Assembly (NCBI GenBank): GCA_016938735.1
Contig: JAFGUB010000026.1
Location: forward strand, 19,591-83,590
Origin: Campylobacterales bacterium
GTDB taxonomy: Bacteria > Campylobacterota > Campylobacteria > Campylobacterales > Sulfurimonadaceae
Reading direction: 5' to 3'
Length of the DNA: 64,000 bases
Shown here: positions 36,185-44,815 of the stretch, piece after piece
Numbering within the stretch: the first letter of the stretch is position 1
How the letters are laid out: every line of letters begins with the position of its first letter
Notes under the pieces: generated by a model
Told to the model about the DNA's origin: nothing
The model's input: the letters and a program-made list of their open reading frames with translations, nothing else
Database searches by the model: none
Made by a program: the position numbers and the translations under genes

Positions 36185-37086
36185 TGGTACATGAAACACT
36201 ATCGGCTACCAATGCCGTTGTTACACTTGACGTGGGGCTACCGGGGATCGTGTGGCCTTGGTTGGTCACCATCAATATGTGGGCTAAGAGTATCGGAACG
36301 GGCGTGATTTTCATGCTCTTTTTTCTGTTGAGAAAATATCCTCACGACGCCCGCGATCTACGCTTCCCGACAACGGTCGTTTCAATCGTATTCATCCACA
36401 TCTTTTTGCTTTTCACGCTCGCGGATCTGCATCAGCCCTTTAGAATGTGGCACATCTTTTTCTATCCGCACTGGACTTCGGCTATTACCGTGGGCGCATG
36501 GATGGCGACACTCTTTGTCGGCTTACTCTTTTTGCTCGCGTTTTTCAGTTTCATCAAAAAAGACAATGCGGCGTTTGATCGTTTGTTGATGTGGGTCACT
36601 ATTTTGGCTATTCCGGTAACGCTCTATACTGCCGGTTTGATGTCACAATGTACAGCGCGTGAATTGTGGCAGATGCCCACGGAGTCGGCTCAAATGATGC
36701 TTGCTGCGCTGCTTGCCGGTTCCGCTACCATGATTTTGCTTGGCGGTAAACAGCTCTCTTTTGAAGCCAAGAGCACGTTGGGGGTAGTTTTGGGGCTGAG
36801 TGCACTTTTTGCCTTCATCCTCTATATGGCCGAGTTGATTTTTGGTCCGATGAAAGCTGAAGAGGTTGGTGCAGTTTTAGCGTATATCAAAGGTGACGGC
36901 GAGTACGCGACGCTCTTTTGGGTCGGACAATGGGTTGCCTATTTGTTGCCGATGTTGTTTGTGATGCTTAGTCGGGTTGGTAAATCCGAGAGTATTCTAA
37001 AGCTGGCAGCATTGTTGGCGCTTGCCGGTCTTTGGGTAGTCAAGCATGTGTGGCTGATGATTCCTCAGCTACTACCAATGAGTTAA
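36184..37086 (+). CDS. NrfD/PsrC-like membrane anchor of a molybdoenzyme
   Basis: This is a 300-residue polytopic protein with about eight hydrophobic helices, the NrfD/PsrC layout. It starts at the stop of the Fe-S subunit gene (overlap of one base). HQPFRMWHIFFYPHWTSAIT resembles the conserved loop of this family near the quinone site. It would exchange electrons between menaquinone and the periplasmic Fe-S/molybdenum subunits. Whether the complex oxidises or reduces its sulfur substrate cannot be read from sequence. Confidence 0.82.
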   Translation: MVHETLSATNAVVTLDVGLPGIVWPWLVTINMWAKSIGTGVIFMLFFLLRKYPHDARDLRFPTTVVSIVFIHIFLLFTLADLHQPFRMWHIFFYPHWTSAITVGAWMATLFVGLLFLLAFFSFIKKDNAAFDRLLMWVTILAIPVTLYTAGLMSQCTARELWQMPTESAQMMLAALLAGSATMILLGGKQLSFEAKSTLGVVLGLSALFAFILYMAELIFGPMKAEEVGAVLAYIKGDGEYATLFWVGQWVAYLLPMLFVMLSRVGKSESILKLAALLALAGLWVVKHVWLMIPQLLPMS

Positions 37087-37099
37087 GGAAAGGGTTTTT

Positions 37100-40000
37100 A
37101 TGTTTTTGGAAAGTAGAAGATCATTTATGAAAGGCGCCGCCTTTACCGTGGCGGGCGCTGCGATTGCCAAAGGCGTTTTTTCAACGGACGCAGTGGCTGA
37201 ATCGGTCAGCCAGAGTAAATTCACCAATACGCCTGATACCCTCTCATTTTACCCTCCGTTGGAGCAGTGGAGTGATTTTCAAGAGCTAAGCGGCGAAGAT
37301 TGGAAACGTGGAGGCATTAACCGCAAAGGGGTGCAGAGCGCCGATAATCCTAATGGTATCGAAGTGCATGATTATATGATCGTGCCGACTGCCTGTTCCA
37401 ACTGCGAAGCCTCATGCGGCTTGACGGCATGGATCGATAAAAAGAGCTTCACCGTCAAAAAATATATGGGTAACCCTCTACACCCCGGTTCTCGCGGACG
37501 CAACTGTGCCAAAGGTTATGCTGCCCAGTCACAAATGTATGATCCCGATCGTTTGGCGTTTCCGATCAAGCGCGCTCCGGGTTCTGCCCGCGGTGAAGGT
37601 AAATGGATTCGCACGACTTGGGATGAAGCGATGAGCACCATCGGCAAAAAGATGGGCGATATGCTGCGCAAAGGTGATGAGCTTTCGCGCAAATCGGTGA
37701 TGTATCATGTGGGTCGTCCGAATGAAAACGGGTTTGTACCATCGGTGTGGCATTCATTGGGATGCGATGCATACAACTCTCATACCAACATTTGCTCGGC
37801 CAACGGACGCACGCCAACAATTCAATGGGCTAATGACGACCGTACCTCACCTGACTGGGCGAATGCGAAACTGGTCTTTTTGAACTCCTCACATGCTGCG
37901 GATGCAGGACACTACTTTCAGCAGTCGGCAGGATTCATCGCTGATGCGCGTAAAAAAGGGGCAAAGCTGGTGGTTATGGACCCGCGTATGTCTAACTCGG
38001 CCGGTATGGCGGATTTATGGATCGCGGCATGGCCGGGTACGGAGCCTGTGATCTATCTCTATCTGGTCAACCGAATCTTGCAAGAGGGTAAAGTCAACAA
38101 AAAATTCGTACGTCGCTGGATCAACTGGGAAGTGATGATGCGCAATACGAAGTACCTCGAGTTTATGGTGGAAAAAGGCTATATCTCGAAAGTTCCGCAA
38201 GAGCGTGACTTTAATGCCTTTTTGGAGATGCTCAAAGAGCTTTATGCGCCTTATACACTCGATTATGCCGTCAAAGAGACGCATGTTCCCGCCTATAAGC
38301 TTGAGAAGCTTTATGAGATGTTTATCTGGGCCGGTGATGCTATTTCGACCTACTTTTGGCGTGCGACCGCTGCAGGGAATCGCGGTGGATGGGTAAGCGG
38401 TCGAACCGGTTATCTGGCTTTGGCGATGCGTGGTGCCATCGGTACGGTCGGAGGTACCTTCTTTCACCACTGGCATGTTATCTCAGTAGGTGGTAAAGGT
38501 GGAAGCGCGACCGTAGGACAAGGCAAAAGCGGCTCCAACGTGGCACCTGTCGATGTATGGAATGAGTTGACATGGCCACCTGAATGGCCGCTCTCAACCT
38601 ATGAAATGTCTTATCTACTACCACATTTAATGAGCGATACGGAGTGGCAGCAAAAATGGATCAAGCGCGGTTTGAATGTACCGCAAAAACTCTCCGTCTA
38701 TATTCCGCGTATGTATAATCCTGTGTGGATCAATCCAGACGGATTCCGCTGGCTTGAAGTGCTCAAAAACGAGCAAAAAATGGAGCTCACGATGAACCTT
38801 TCGCCGGTTTGGTCGGAGACCAACTGGTATGTGGACTATGTACTGCCCGTAGGACTAGCGGGCGAGCGTCACGATCAGCACTCCGAAGCGACCATGCCGG
38901 CCCGCTGGACGAGTTTTCGCCAGCCGGTTATGCGTGTTGCGCTTGAGAAGATGGGTTGGAAACCCAAAAACCCCAACCGCGCAACGCTTGAAGCACATAT
39001 CAAAGCGGGTCTTGGAGAGGTGTGGGAGGAGAATGAGTTCTGGTTTGAACTCTGCTTTAACTACGTCGATCCTGATGGATCGCTCGGTATCCGTCAGATG
39101 TGGGAGTCCAAACGCCATCCCGGTACGCCTGTGACGATTGCAGAGTGGTATGACGCCGCGTTTGGCGATAATCTGCCCAATCTTAAAAAGACGGCAACCA
39201 ATGATGCACGCTACAAAAACAGTGAATTCCCTGTTTATGAGTATCTGCGCGATCATGGCGTTTGGATGGAAGAGAACAACATATACCATGCGCAAGAGCG
39301 CTTGGTCAAAGATGACGGTGAGCATCTGATTTCACACGGTCACAAGTACCATAAAGAAGAGATCAGCATCGATAAAGAGACCGGAGTGGTTTACGCGACC
39401 GCACACAAAAACGGCTGGAAGTACAAAGACCACAAAGAACCCGTAGCCATCGAAGTCGATGGGGAGATTATGGAGGGCTTTGCGACACTCGATAAGAAGC
39501 TCGACTTTTTCGTTGAATGGTTGGCCGATGAATGGAAATGGCCTGAATACGCGATTCCCTTCTATCCGCGTAATGAAGCGGAGAAAAAGGCGATGCCTCA
39601 GATCGTTTCGCATGTCAACCACATGTACATGACGGAGCCGAACTCCTATGCGCTCAACACGGTGTTTCGTCTGCCCTACAACATTCATACCCGTTCGGCG
39701 AACTCCAAGCATTTGATGGAGATCTCCCAAAACCACGATCCGATCTGGATCAATACCGTAGATGCGAAACGACAGGGCTTCAAGCGCGGCGATGCGATCC
39801 GCGTGCGGATCGTAGACTCTGTTTCGGGTCTTGAGAGCGGTTATTTCGTTGCTATGGCTGTTCCTACTGAGGGGGTGCTTCCGGGTACTTTGGCGTGTTC
39901 GCACCACGGCGGACGCTGGAAGCTTAAAAATGCGGTCACCATTCCCAACGGCGTCAGCGACGGGAAGGTCAACGTACCGATGGCGGGTGCCGATATGAAC

Positions 40001-40516
40001 GATGAAGCATGGCTGAAGAGTTCACCGGAAAATGCCGGACGAGAGGGTGCGCAGATCAAGATCGAAGATTATGACGGTACGGCAGGAATGAACGGTTTTG
40101 GTATTCCTACAGCTGAGATTTCGATGGATGGCAAAGAGGGTAAAATGAAATATGTAGAGGGGATCAAGCCCTTCAAGTCCTCTCGTTTTGCCGCGTACAA
40201 CCGCGATTCGGACAACATTTGGTGGGATGGACTTTCAGGCTCATGGCAAAATGCCGTGGCTCCGGCCCATCCTGACCCGATCTCCGGTATGCACTGCTGG
40301 CATCAAAAGGTGATCTTGGAGCCGGCGCAAAGCGGCGATAAGATCGGCGACATCTACGTCAATTACGAAAACAATTTCAAGACTTATCAAGCGTGGCGCG
40401 ATCAGCTCACGCGCGGACTCGACAGCAATTCAGAGTTCCGTCGTCCGCCGCACATCAAACGCCCATGGGTTCCTCTCTCTGAAAAAGCTTACCGCGTCAC
40501 AATCAAAGACGCGTAA
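37100..40516 (+). CDS. Tat-exported molybdopterin oxidoreductase catalytic subunit (Psr/Phs/Ttr/Soe-like)
   Basis: This is an 1138-residue catalytic subunit of a complex iron-sulfur molybdoenzyme. The twin-arginine signal is SRRSFMK (residues 5-11). The [4Fe-4S] ligands are Cys99, Cys102, Cys106 and Cys136. Cys232 in SHTNICSANGR is the likely molybdenum ligand. The C-terminal molybdopterin-dinucleotide domain contains NSKHLMEISQNHDPIWIN. It is longer than typical PsrA or PhsA (about 750-800 residues) and nearer TtrA or SoeA in size. With an NrfD anchor and four-cluster ferredoxin it would be a respiratory enzyme for a sulfur compound such as polysulfide, thiosulfate, tetrathionate or sulfite; the substrate is open. 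Confidence 0.85.
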   Translation: MFLESRRSFMKGAAFTVAGAAIAKGVFSTDAVAESVSQSKFTNTPDTLSFYPPLEQWSDFQELSGEDWKRGGINRKGVQSADNPNGIEVHDYMIVPTACSNCEASCGLTAWIDKKSFTVKKYMGNPLHPGSRGRNCAKGYAAQSQMYDPDRLAFPIKRAPGSARGEGKWIRTTWDEAMSTIGKKMGDMLRKGDELSRKSVMYHVGRPNENGFVPSVWHSLGCDAYNSHTNICSANGRTPTIQWANDDRTSPDWANAKLVFLNSSHAADAGHYFQQSAGFIADARKKGAKLVVMDPRMSNSAGMADLWIAAWPGTEPVIYLYLVNRILQEGKVNKKFVRRWINWEVMMRNTKYLEFMVEKGYISKVPQERDFNAFLEMLKELYAPYTLDYAVKETHVPAYKLEKLYEMFIWAGDAISTYFWRATAAGNRGGWVSGRTGYLALAMRGAIGTVGGTFFHHWHVISVGGKGGSATVGQGKSGSNVAPVDVWNELTWPPEWPLSTYEMSYLLPHLMSDTEWQQKWIKRGLNVPQKLSVYIPRMYNPVWINPDGFRWLEVLKNEQKMELTMNLSPVWSETNWYVDYVLPVGLAGERHDQHSEATMPARWTSFRQPVMRVALEKMGWKPKNPNRATLEAHIKAGLGEVWEENEFWFELCFNYVDPDGSLGIRQMWESKRHPGTPVTIAEWYDAAFGDNLPNLKKTATNDARYKNSEFPVYEYLRDHGVWMEENNIYHAQERLVKDDGEHLISHGHKYHKEEISIDKETGVVYATAHKNGWKYKDHKEPVAIEVDGEIMEGFATLDKKLDFFVEWLADEWKWPEYAIPFYPRNEAEKKAMPQIVSHVNHMYMTEPNSYALNTVFRLPYNIHTRSANSKHLMEISQNHDPIWINTVDAKRQGFKRGDAIRVRIVDSVSGLESGYFVAMAVPTEGVLPGTLACSHHGGRWKLKNAVTIPNGVSDGKVNVPMAGADMNDEAWLKSSPENAGREGAQIKIEDYDGTAGMNGFGIPTAEISMDGKEGKMKYVEGIKPFKSSRFAAYNRDSDNIWWDGLSGSWQNAVAPAHPDPISGMHCWHQKVILEPAQSGDKIGDIYVNYENNFKTYQAWRDQLTRGLDSNSEFRRPPHIKRPWVPLSEKAYRVTIKDA

Positions 40517-40591
40517 CGCTGCCTACCAAGCGGTCTTTCAGCCGCCTTGGTTACAATCACGCCCATCCACATTACGTACACAAGAGACATT

Positions 40592-41209
40592 ATGCAAAAC
40601 ATTCAAGCCAGAAGCAACCTCTATGCGCTGCTCTCTAGAATCCTTCTCCAAGAGCTCGACGACGAGATGCTCGATATGATCCGCAATGATGACGCGATAC
40701 TAGAGCTGATGCCCAATCTTCAGGCGTGGGAACCGCTTAGAAGCGTGGAGAACCGCGTTTTGCGAGAGGAGTATCTCAACCCTGATTTCGTCAATATCTC
40801 GCTGTTGCATCTGATTCCCTATGAGACCTTTTATGTACGTGACGATCAGATGATCGAAACAGGCGGTGCCAATCCGGTGACGGATATCTACAGTGCTTAT
40901 GACTTTATTGTCGATTATGAGGCTGCGCGTGTTGTATCGACCGATCATATCGGTGTAGAGCTGGAGTTCATGCACCATCTCTGCGAAGCCCAGTTTAAAG
41001 CGATGATGGAAAGTGATGAGGACGCGGTAAGTGAGCTAAAAGAGGTGCAGCACCGCTTTTTGAATACCCATTTGCTACAGTGGGCACCGCTTTATCTGCT
41101 GAGCGTCAAGTATGAGGCGCGCACGCCGCTCTATGCCGATGCGGCGGATATGGCGCTGGAGTTTTTGCTCAGCGACAACGAATACCTTAGCGCCTCGATG
41201 CACGCATGA
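40592..41209 (+). CDS. TorD/DmsD-family molybdoenzyme chaperone
   Basis: This is a 205-residue all-helical cytoplasmic protein. The N-terminus ARSNLYALLSRILLQELDDEM and the core IPYETFYVRDDQ fit the TorD/NarJ-like redox-enzyme maturation family, which binds Tat signal peptides and inserts the molybdenum cofactor. Start chosen at the ATG with AAGAGA before it. A TACAAT box 36 bases upstream could give an extra promoter. It overlaps the polyferredoxin gene by four bases. The client is almost certainly the preceding catalytic subunit. Confidence 0.78.
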   Translation: MQNIQARSNLYALLSRILLQELDDEMLDMIRNDDAILELMPNLQAWEPLRSVENRVLREEYLNPDFVNISLLHLIPYETFYVRDDQMIETGGANPVTDIYSAYDFIVDYEAARVVSTDHIGVELEFMHHLCEAQFKAMMESDEDAVSELKEVQHRFLNTHLLQWAPLYLLSVKYEARTPLYADAADMALEFLLSDNEYLSASMHA

Positions 41210-42309
41210 GCCGTATCGGTGTGACGCTCAGTGCGCCGCAGTGCGTGCGTGCGTTGAGTAAGGCCTCTTCATGCGACGCCTGTATGCACGCCTGTCCGAC
41301 CGGTGCGATCAAAGTGGAAGCAGGCGCACTGCCGTTGATCAATCTCTCGCAGTGTGTGGGGTGCGGTGCGTGTGTCGGTGTCTGTCCGAGTGAAGCGCTG
41401 AAGGTGGACGGATTTGAGAGCGTCGATTTTCTCTTTACGCAGTTGTCGCAGCCTGAGCCGCTGATCTCCTGTCGCGTTTTGGTGCCGTGTTTGAGCATCT
41501 TACATGTAGAGTACATTATTGCGTTGGCACTGCTCAAAAAAGAGGTGATTTTCGATATGGGGCATTGTGACGCTTGTGCTTTGGGGCCTACATGTAAGCC
41601 GCTGATCGAGCGCCATTGCGAAGAGGCGTCGTATCTGCTTGAGGCGCTGCATGTGGGCGCTGTAGTGCGAATGGAGGCTAGAGGATTTGAACCCGAAGAG
41701 AGCTCCGTAGATCGGCGCGCTTTTTTGCAAAACCTCAACGTGGCCAAAGCACTGGAGGCGAGGGCGCGTTTTGAGCGTGAAGTGGAGCTGTGCAGCGACG
41801 AATTGATCACACACAGTGTCGATTCGGATCAGATCGCGCAACTGCGCCGTAAAGAGGTGGGCGAAAAGCGCAAGATGCTGCTGACCGCACTGCGGCGCGC
41901 CGGAGAGCCGAAGGTCTATCATGTGGTTGAGGCTGAGGCGCTGACGTTTACCTCGCAAAAGCGGTTTGATCTCTCTACATGTACCGCCTGCCAGATGTGC
42001 TACCGGCTCTGTCCGACCGGAGCGCTCAGCTCCGATCTGCGCCACTCCAAGATTGATTTCGATCCGATGCTCTGTATCAAGTGTGCCCTGTGTCATGATG
42101 TTTGCGAGAGCGACGCACTGAGCCTTTCGGGGGTGTATGCGTTGACGTCGCTCTATCAATCAAAGCCGCAGCGGCTGGTCGATTTTCGGGTGAAGATGTG
42201 CCATGAGTGCGGTTGCCACTTCGTCTCCCTGCATGGCGAGAATTACTGCCGCCGCTGCGATATCGAAGAAGATGAGGCCAAAGCGTTATGGGGGATAGAA
42301 GATGAATGA
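41206..42309 (+). CDS. Polyferredoxin with four 4Fe-4S motifs and C-terminal CxxC ribbon
   Basis: This is a 367-residue cytoplasmic iron-sulfur protein. N-terminal clusters: CDACMHACP and CVGCGACVGVCP. A middle domain carries CDACALGPTC. C-terminal clusters are CTACQMCYRLCP and CIKCALCHDVC, and the tail has a zinc-ribbon-like CHECGC...CRRC. NapF and related maturation ferredoxins are smaller and simpler. It overlaps the chaperone gene and the next gene by four and eight bases. A role in electron supply or cofactor assembly for the molybdoenzyme is inferred from context only. Confidence 0.75.
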   Translation: MSRIGVTLSAPQCVRALSKASSCDACMHACPTGAIKVEAGALPLINLSQCVGCGACVGVCPSEALKVDGFESVDFLFTQLSQPEPLISCRVLVPCLSILHVEYIIALALLKKEVIFDMGHCDACALGPTCKPLIERHCEEASYLLEALHVGAVVRMEARGFEPEESSVDRRAFLQNLNVAKALEARARFEREVELCSDELITHSVDSDQIAQLRRKEVGEKRKMLLTALRRAGEPKVYHVVEAEALTFTSQKRFDLSTCTACQMCYRLCPTGALSSDLRHSKIDFDPMLCIKCALCHDVCESDALSLSGVYALTSLYQSKPQRLVDFRVKMCHECGCHFVSLHGENYCRRCDIEEDEAKALWGIEDE

Positions 42310-42994
42310 ACACAATGCGATCAGCAAGACAACGAAGCTCTATGGCTTTATTGCCGAAAAGGCGCAAAGCAACCGCTTTAGCGTAACGCTCAACCGTCTT
42401 TTCAAAGCGGGCGGGCACGATGCGATGATGATACCGATGAACATCCGGCATGATGATCTTTACTACACCATCAGCAACATGCGTCACTCGCATCTGTGCG
42501 GCGTCATGATCGGTGCAGAGTATCAAGAAGAGGTCCTTTCGATGCTCGATAACGCTTCGCCGGAGGTGACGCGTAGCGGATTTTGCGACGCGCTGATGAT
42601 TCGAGACGGTCGCCTTGAGGGCTTTTGGGTTTTGCCCGAAGTGCTTTTATCGGAGGCGAGAGGCTTACATGTAAGGCGTATCGCCCTTTTGGGTTCTAAC
42701 GCTTTGGCGGCGGCTTTGGCACTGCGCTTGGGTGAGTTTGAACTCTCGATGTTCGATCCTGAGGTGGAGTCTCTGCTGGAGCTGGGCCGAAAAATTGATC
42801 TGGAGGTGGATATCAACCGCATCACGCCGCAAAGCGATCTGAGCGGTTTTGATCTTGTGATCGACGCTACGCCCCAAAGGGATCTGTACCGTATGGTCGC
42901 GCAGGGCGGCAGGCAGAGCATTGAGGCGTACGGGCTGCTTGAGCCTTATTGTGAGACGATGTATCATATTTTATTGAAGGAGTGGGTGAAATGA
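42302..42994 (+). CDS. Shikimate-dehydrogenase-like protein lacking catalytic residues
   Basis: This is a 230-residue protein with the two-part layout of AroE. The N-terminal part (KLYGFIAEKAQSNRFSVTLN, GGHDAMMIPMN) recalls the shikimate-binding domain. A Rossmann part follows (RRIALLGSNALAAALALRLG and DLVIDATPQ). The catalytic NVTxPxK segment of AroE is replaced by HLCGVMIGAEYQEE, and the glycine-rich loop is atypical. It is thus unlikely to reduce dehydroshikimate. Its stop overlaps the next start (ATGA). Linkage to the molybdoenzyme suggests a maturation or sensing role. Confidence 0.62.
   Translation: MNEHNAISKTTKLYGFIAEKAQSNRFSVTLNRLFKAGGHDAMMIPMNIRHDDLYYTISNMRHSHLCGVMIGAEYQEEVLSMLDNASPEVTRSGFCDALMIRDGRLEGFWVLPEVLLSEARGLHVRRIALLGSNALAAALALRLGEFELSMFDPEVESLLELGRKIDLEVDINRITPQSDLSGFDLVIDATPQRDLYRMVAQGGRQSIEAYGLLEPYCETMYHILLKEWVK
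42665..42674. repeat. TTACATGTAA palindrome in AroE-like gene
   Basis: Exact; read LHV, at the junction of the two domains. Confidence 0.9.
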
Positions 42995-43494
42995 AGCCTG
43001 AAGATATAGCGAGTCTGCGCGCGGAATTTGACAAGTTCGTGCGCGAAGAGTGCAGCGTCAATCCCGAGGAGCAGGCCAAAAACCCCGATGGAGGGGATGC
43101 GGTCGATGAGGAGCCGGTACCGGCGTTTGTAGACGATTTGGCCGACAAGCTGTTGGCGCCGTCCAAAAGCGGCGTCTACCTCTCGCGGCTCGATATTAAA
43201 AGGGTTGCTGAGGCGATTGATGAGTCGCTGCCGGTGAAGGAGCGTAAGAAGATGATCAAAGCGCTTTTTCGTCATACCACTTCCAAAGCCTATCTGCGTA
43301 GCGCATTTGACGAGTTTAACCGCCACCTCGAAGGGCGACGGCTCATCTATCTTGAACTGGCAAAAGAGTTTCCCGCATCCTCCGCGCTCTTTGAGGCATG
43401 GTGCGCCAAGATTGATAAAACACGCAAGATGTTCGATCAGATCGTTCAAGATTTTGAGGAGATTGAGCCGACATCCGATCCGATGATGATCTAG
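42991..43494 (+). CDS. Hypothetical protein, last gene of the molybdoenzyme operon
   Basis: This is a 167-residue soluble, highly charged, helical protein without a recognised domain and without signal peptide. The start is the ATG overlapping the previous stop, with GAAGGAG nine bases upstream. KRVAEAIDESLPVKERKKMIK and the C-terminal acidic tail are the most notable stretches. Its 3' end overlaps the HDOD gene on the other strand by four bases. Tight coupling to the AroE-like gene suggests they work together. Confidence 0.68.
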   Translation: MKPEDIASLRAEFDKFVREECSVNPEEQAKNPDGGDAVDEEPVPAFVDDLADKLLAPSKSGVYLSRLDIKRVAEAIDESLPVKERKKMIKALFRHTTSKAYLRSAFDEFNRHLEGRRLIYLELAKEFPASSALFEAWCAKIDKTRKMFDQIVQDFEEIEPTSDPMMI

Positions 43495-44294
43495 CCTCGG
43501 ATACGCTCCAGCGCGCGCCGATAATCTGCGCCGTAAAGCCCTTCGCGCTCGAGCACTCTGTAGAGCGATTCGATCGCCTCTTCATCCATACTGCCGTCAC
43601 TTTTAAAACTCACACTCATTACATGTAAGGCGACGGCTTGGCGGCGCTCTTTGCCCTCAAGCGTCCACGGATCGCAGCTGTGGCGTATGAGCGCAACCAT
43701 TGCAGGATCGAAACGCCAGCGTTCAAAAAGTAGAGCGCTGACCTCTGCGGCGCTAAAGCCGCAGACCTCACGTTCGGCGTCGTCAAGCAAACGATGGTGT
43801 TCCAGCGCAAGCTGCAAGGCGGAGGGGCAGCCGTTTTCGATGAGCCATTTGGCGATCACGACCCTGCCTAGATGGATCAAAAAGGCGCTTGGCGCGAGCA
43901 GATGCAGCCATGTGGGTTCACGGCGGATGAGCCAGTGGATACAGAGTGCAAGGGTACGTTCGCTGGCAAGTGCGAAGGCGCTTTTGGTGATGGCGTAGGG
44001 TGAGAGATTGATGACAAAAGAGCGGTTGATGGCGTTTTGCAACGCCAGAGTACGCACTACGGCGCGGCCCAGCAGCGAGATCGCCTGATGAATGCTGCTG
44101 ATATGGGCTTTGAGCCCGTACAAAGGGGCATTGACCGCGCGCAGGATGTCGGCGGTGAGCAGCGGGTCTTTTTCGATGACATGCACAAATGCTTCAAAGG
44201 TGCTCTGCTCGTCATGGTAGACCCGTTCGATCTCAAAGACCGACTCGGGCAGCGGTGCGATGGCGTCGATGGCGCTAAGAAGATTTTGGCTCAT
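43491..44294 (-). CDS. HDOD-domain signalling protein
   Basis: This is a 267-residue protein covering one HDOD domain: IAPLPESVFEIERVYHDEQS, EKDPLLTADILRAVNAPLYGL and ISSIHQAISLLGRAVVRTLAL are family signatures. The metal-binding HD pair is absent, as usual for HDOD proteins. Start chosen at the ATG overlapping the pgpA stop by four bases. HDOD proteins act as scaffolds in regulation; the partner is unknown. Confidence 0.8.
   Translation of the reverse strand: MSQNLLSAIDAIAPLPESVFEIERVYHDEQSTFEAFVHVIEKDPLLTADILRAVNAPLYGLKAHISSIHQAISLLGRAVVRTLALQNAINRSFVINLSPYAITKSAFALASERTLALCIHWLIRREPTWLHLLAPSAFLIHLGRVVIAKWLIENGCPSALQLALEHHRLLDDAEREVCGFSAAEVSALLFERWRFDPAMVALIRHSCDPWTLEGKERRQAVALHVMSVSFKSDGSMDEEAIESLYRVLEREGLYGADYRRALERIRG
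43619..43628. repeat. TTACATGTAA palindrome in HDOD gene
   Basis: Exact; read LHV on the reverse strand. Confidence 0.9.
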
Positions 44295-44806
44295 GCGATG
44301 CCCGATAGATGAGCAAGCCACAACCATGCTTGCCACAAAAGAGCGGCGCACACTCCTGCGGCAACACCTGCGAGCAGATCGTCGCCCATGACGCCCAGTC
44401 CTCCTTTGACGTCGCGGTCGATACGCCCGATGTAAGAGGGTTTGGCGATGTCAAAGAGGCGAAAAAATCCAAAAGCGCAGAGAATCATCAAAGCATGGCC
44501 GCTGGAGAGATCCAGAAGTGATTCAGTGCTGATCTGTACTCCGGGTGCGATACCCAGAGCCAGCCACATTCCCGCCAGCTCGTCGATGACGATGCTCTTG
44601 TCATCATGGGTGCCGCTATGCGCCTCATAGGCATCAATCATCTTGATGCCGGCAACCGTAGCCAGCAAGGTAGCCAGAAAAAGGGTCTGTGTTCCGGCAA
44701 AAAGCAGCAGTGCCACACCCATCACCAAAGCGACCAATGAGCCGATGGTGCCGGGTGCGACAGGCGAGAGCCCGCTGTAGCCGACGGTAATGAAAAAACG
44801 GTTCAT
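44291..44806 (-). CDS. pgpA: Phosphatidylglycerophosphatase A
   Basis: This is a 171-residue inner-membrane enzyme with three or four hydrophobic segments. TVGYSGLSPVAPGTIGSLVAL, DDKSIVIDELAGMWLAL, GRIDRDVKGGLGVMGDDLLAG are the PgpA signatures, with the metal-binding acidic residues retained. It dephosphorylates phosphatidylglycerol phosphate. Nine bases separate it from the ATP-sulfurylase-like gene upstream. Confidence 0.9.
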   Translation of the reverse strand: MNRFFITVGYSGLSPVAPGTIGSLVALVMGVALLLFAGTQTLFLATLLATVAGIKMIDAYEAHSGTHDDKSIVIDELAGMWLALGIAPGVQISTESLLDLSSGHALMILCAFGFFRLFDIAKPSYIGRIDRDVKGGLGVMGDDLLAGVAAGVCAALLWQAWLWLAHLSGIA

Positions 44807-44815
44807 GATGCGCCT

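Noticed and set aside
40525..40550. Terminator between the molybdoenzyme catalytic subunit and the TorD gene
   Set aside because: CCAAGCGG and CCGCCTTGG can pair only with a bulge and no T-run follows; too weak to list.
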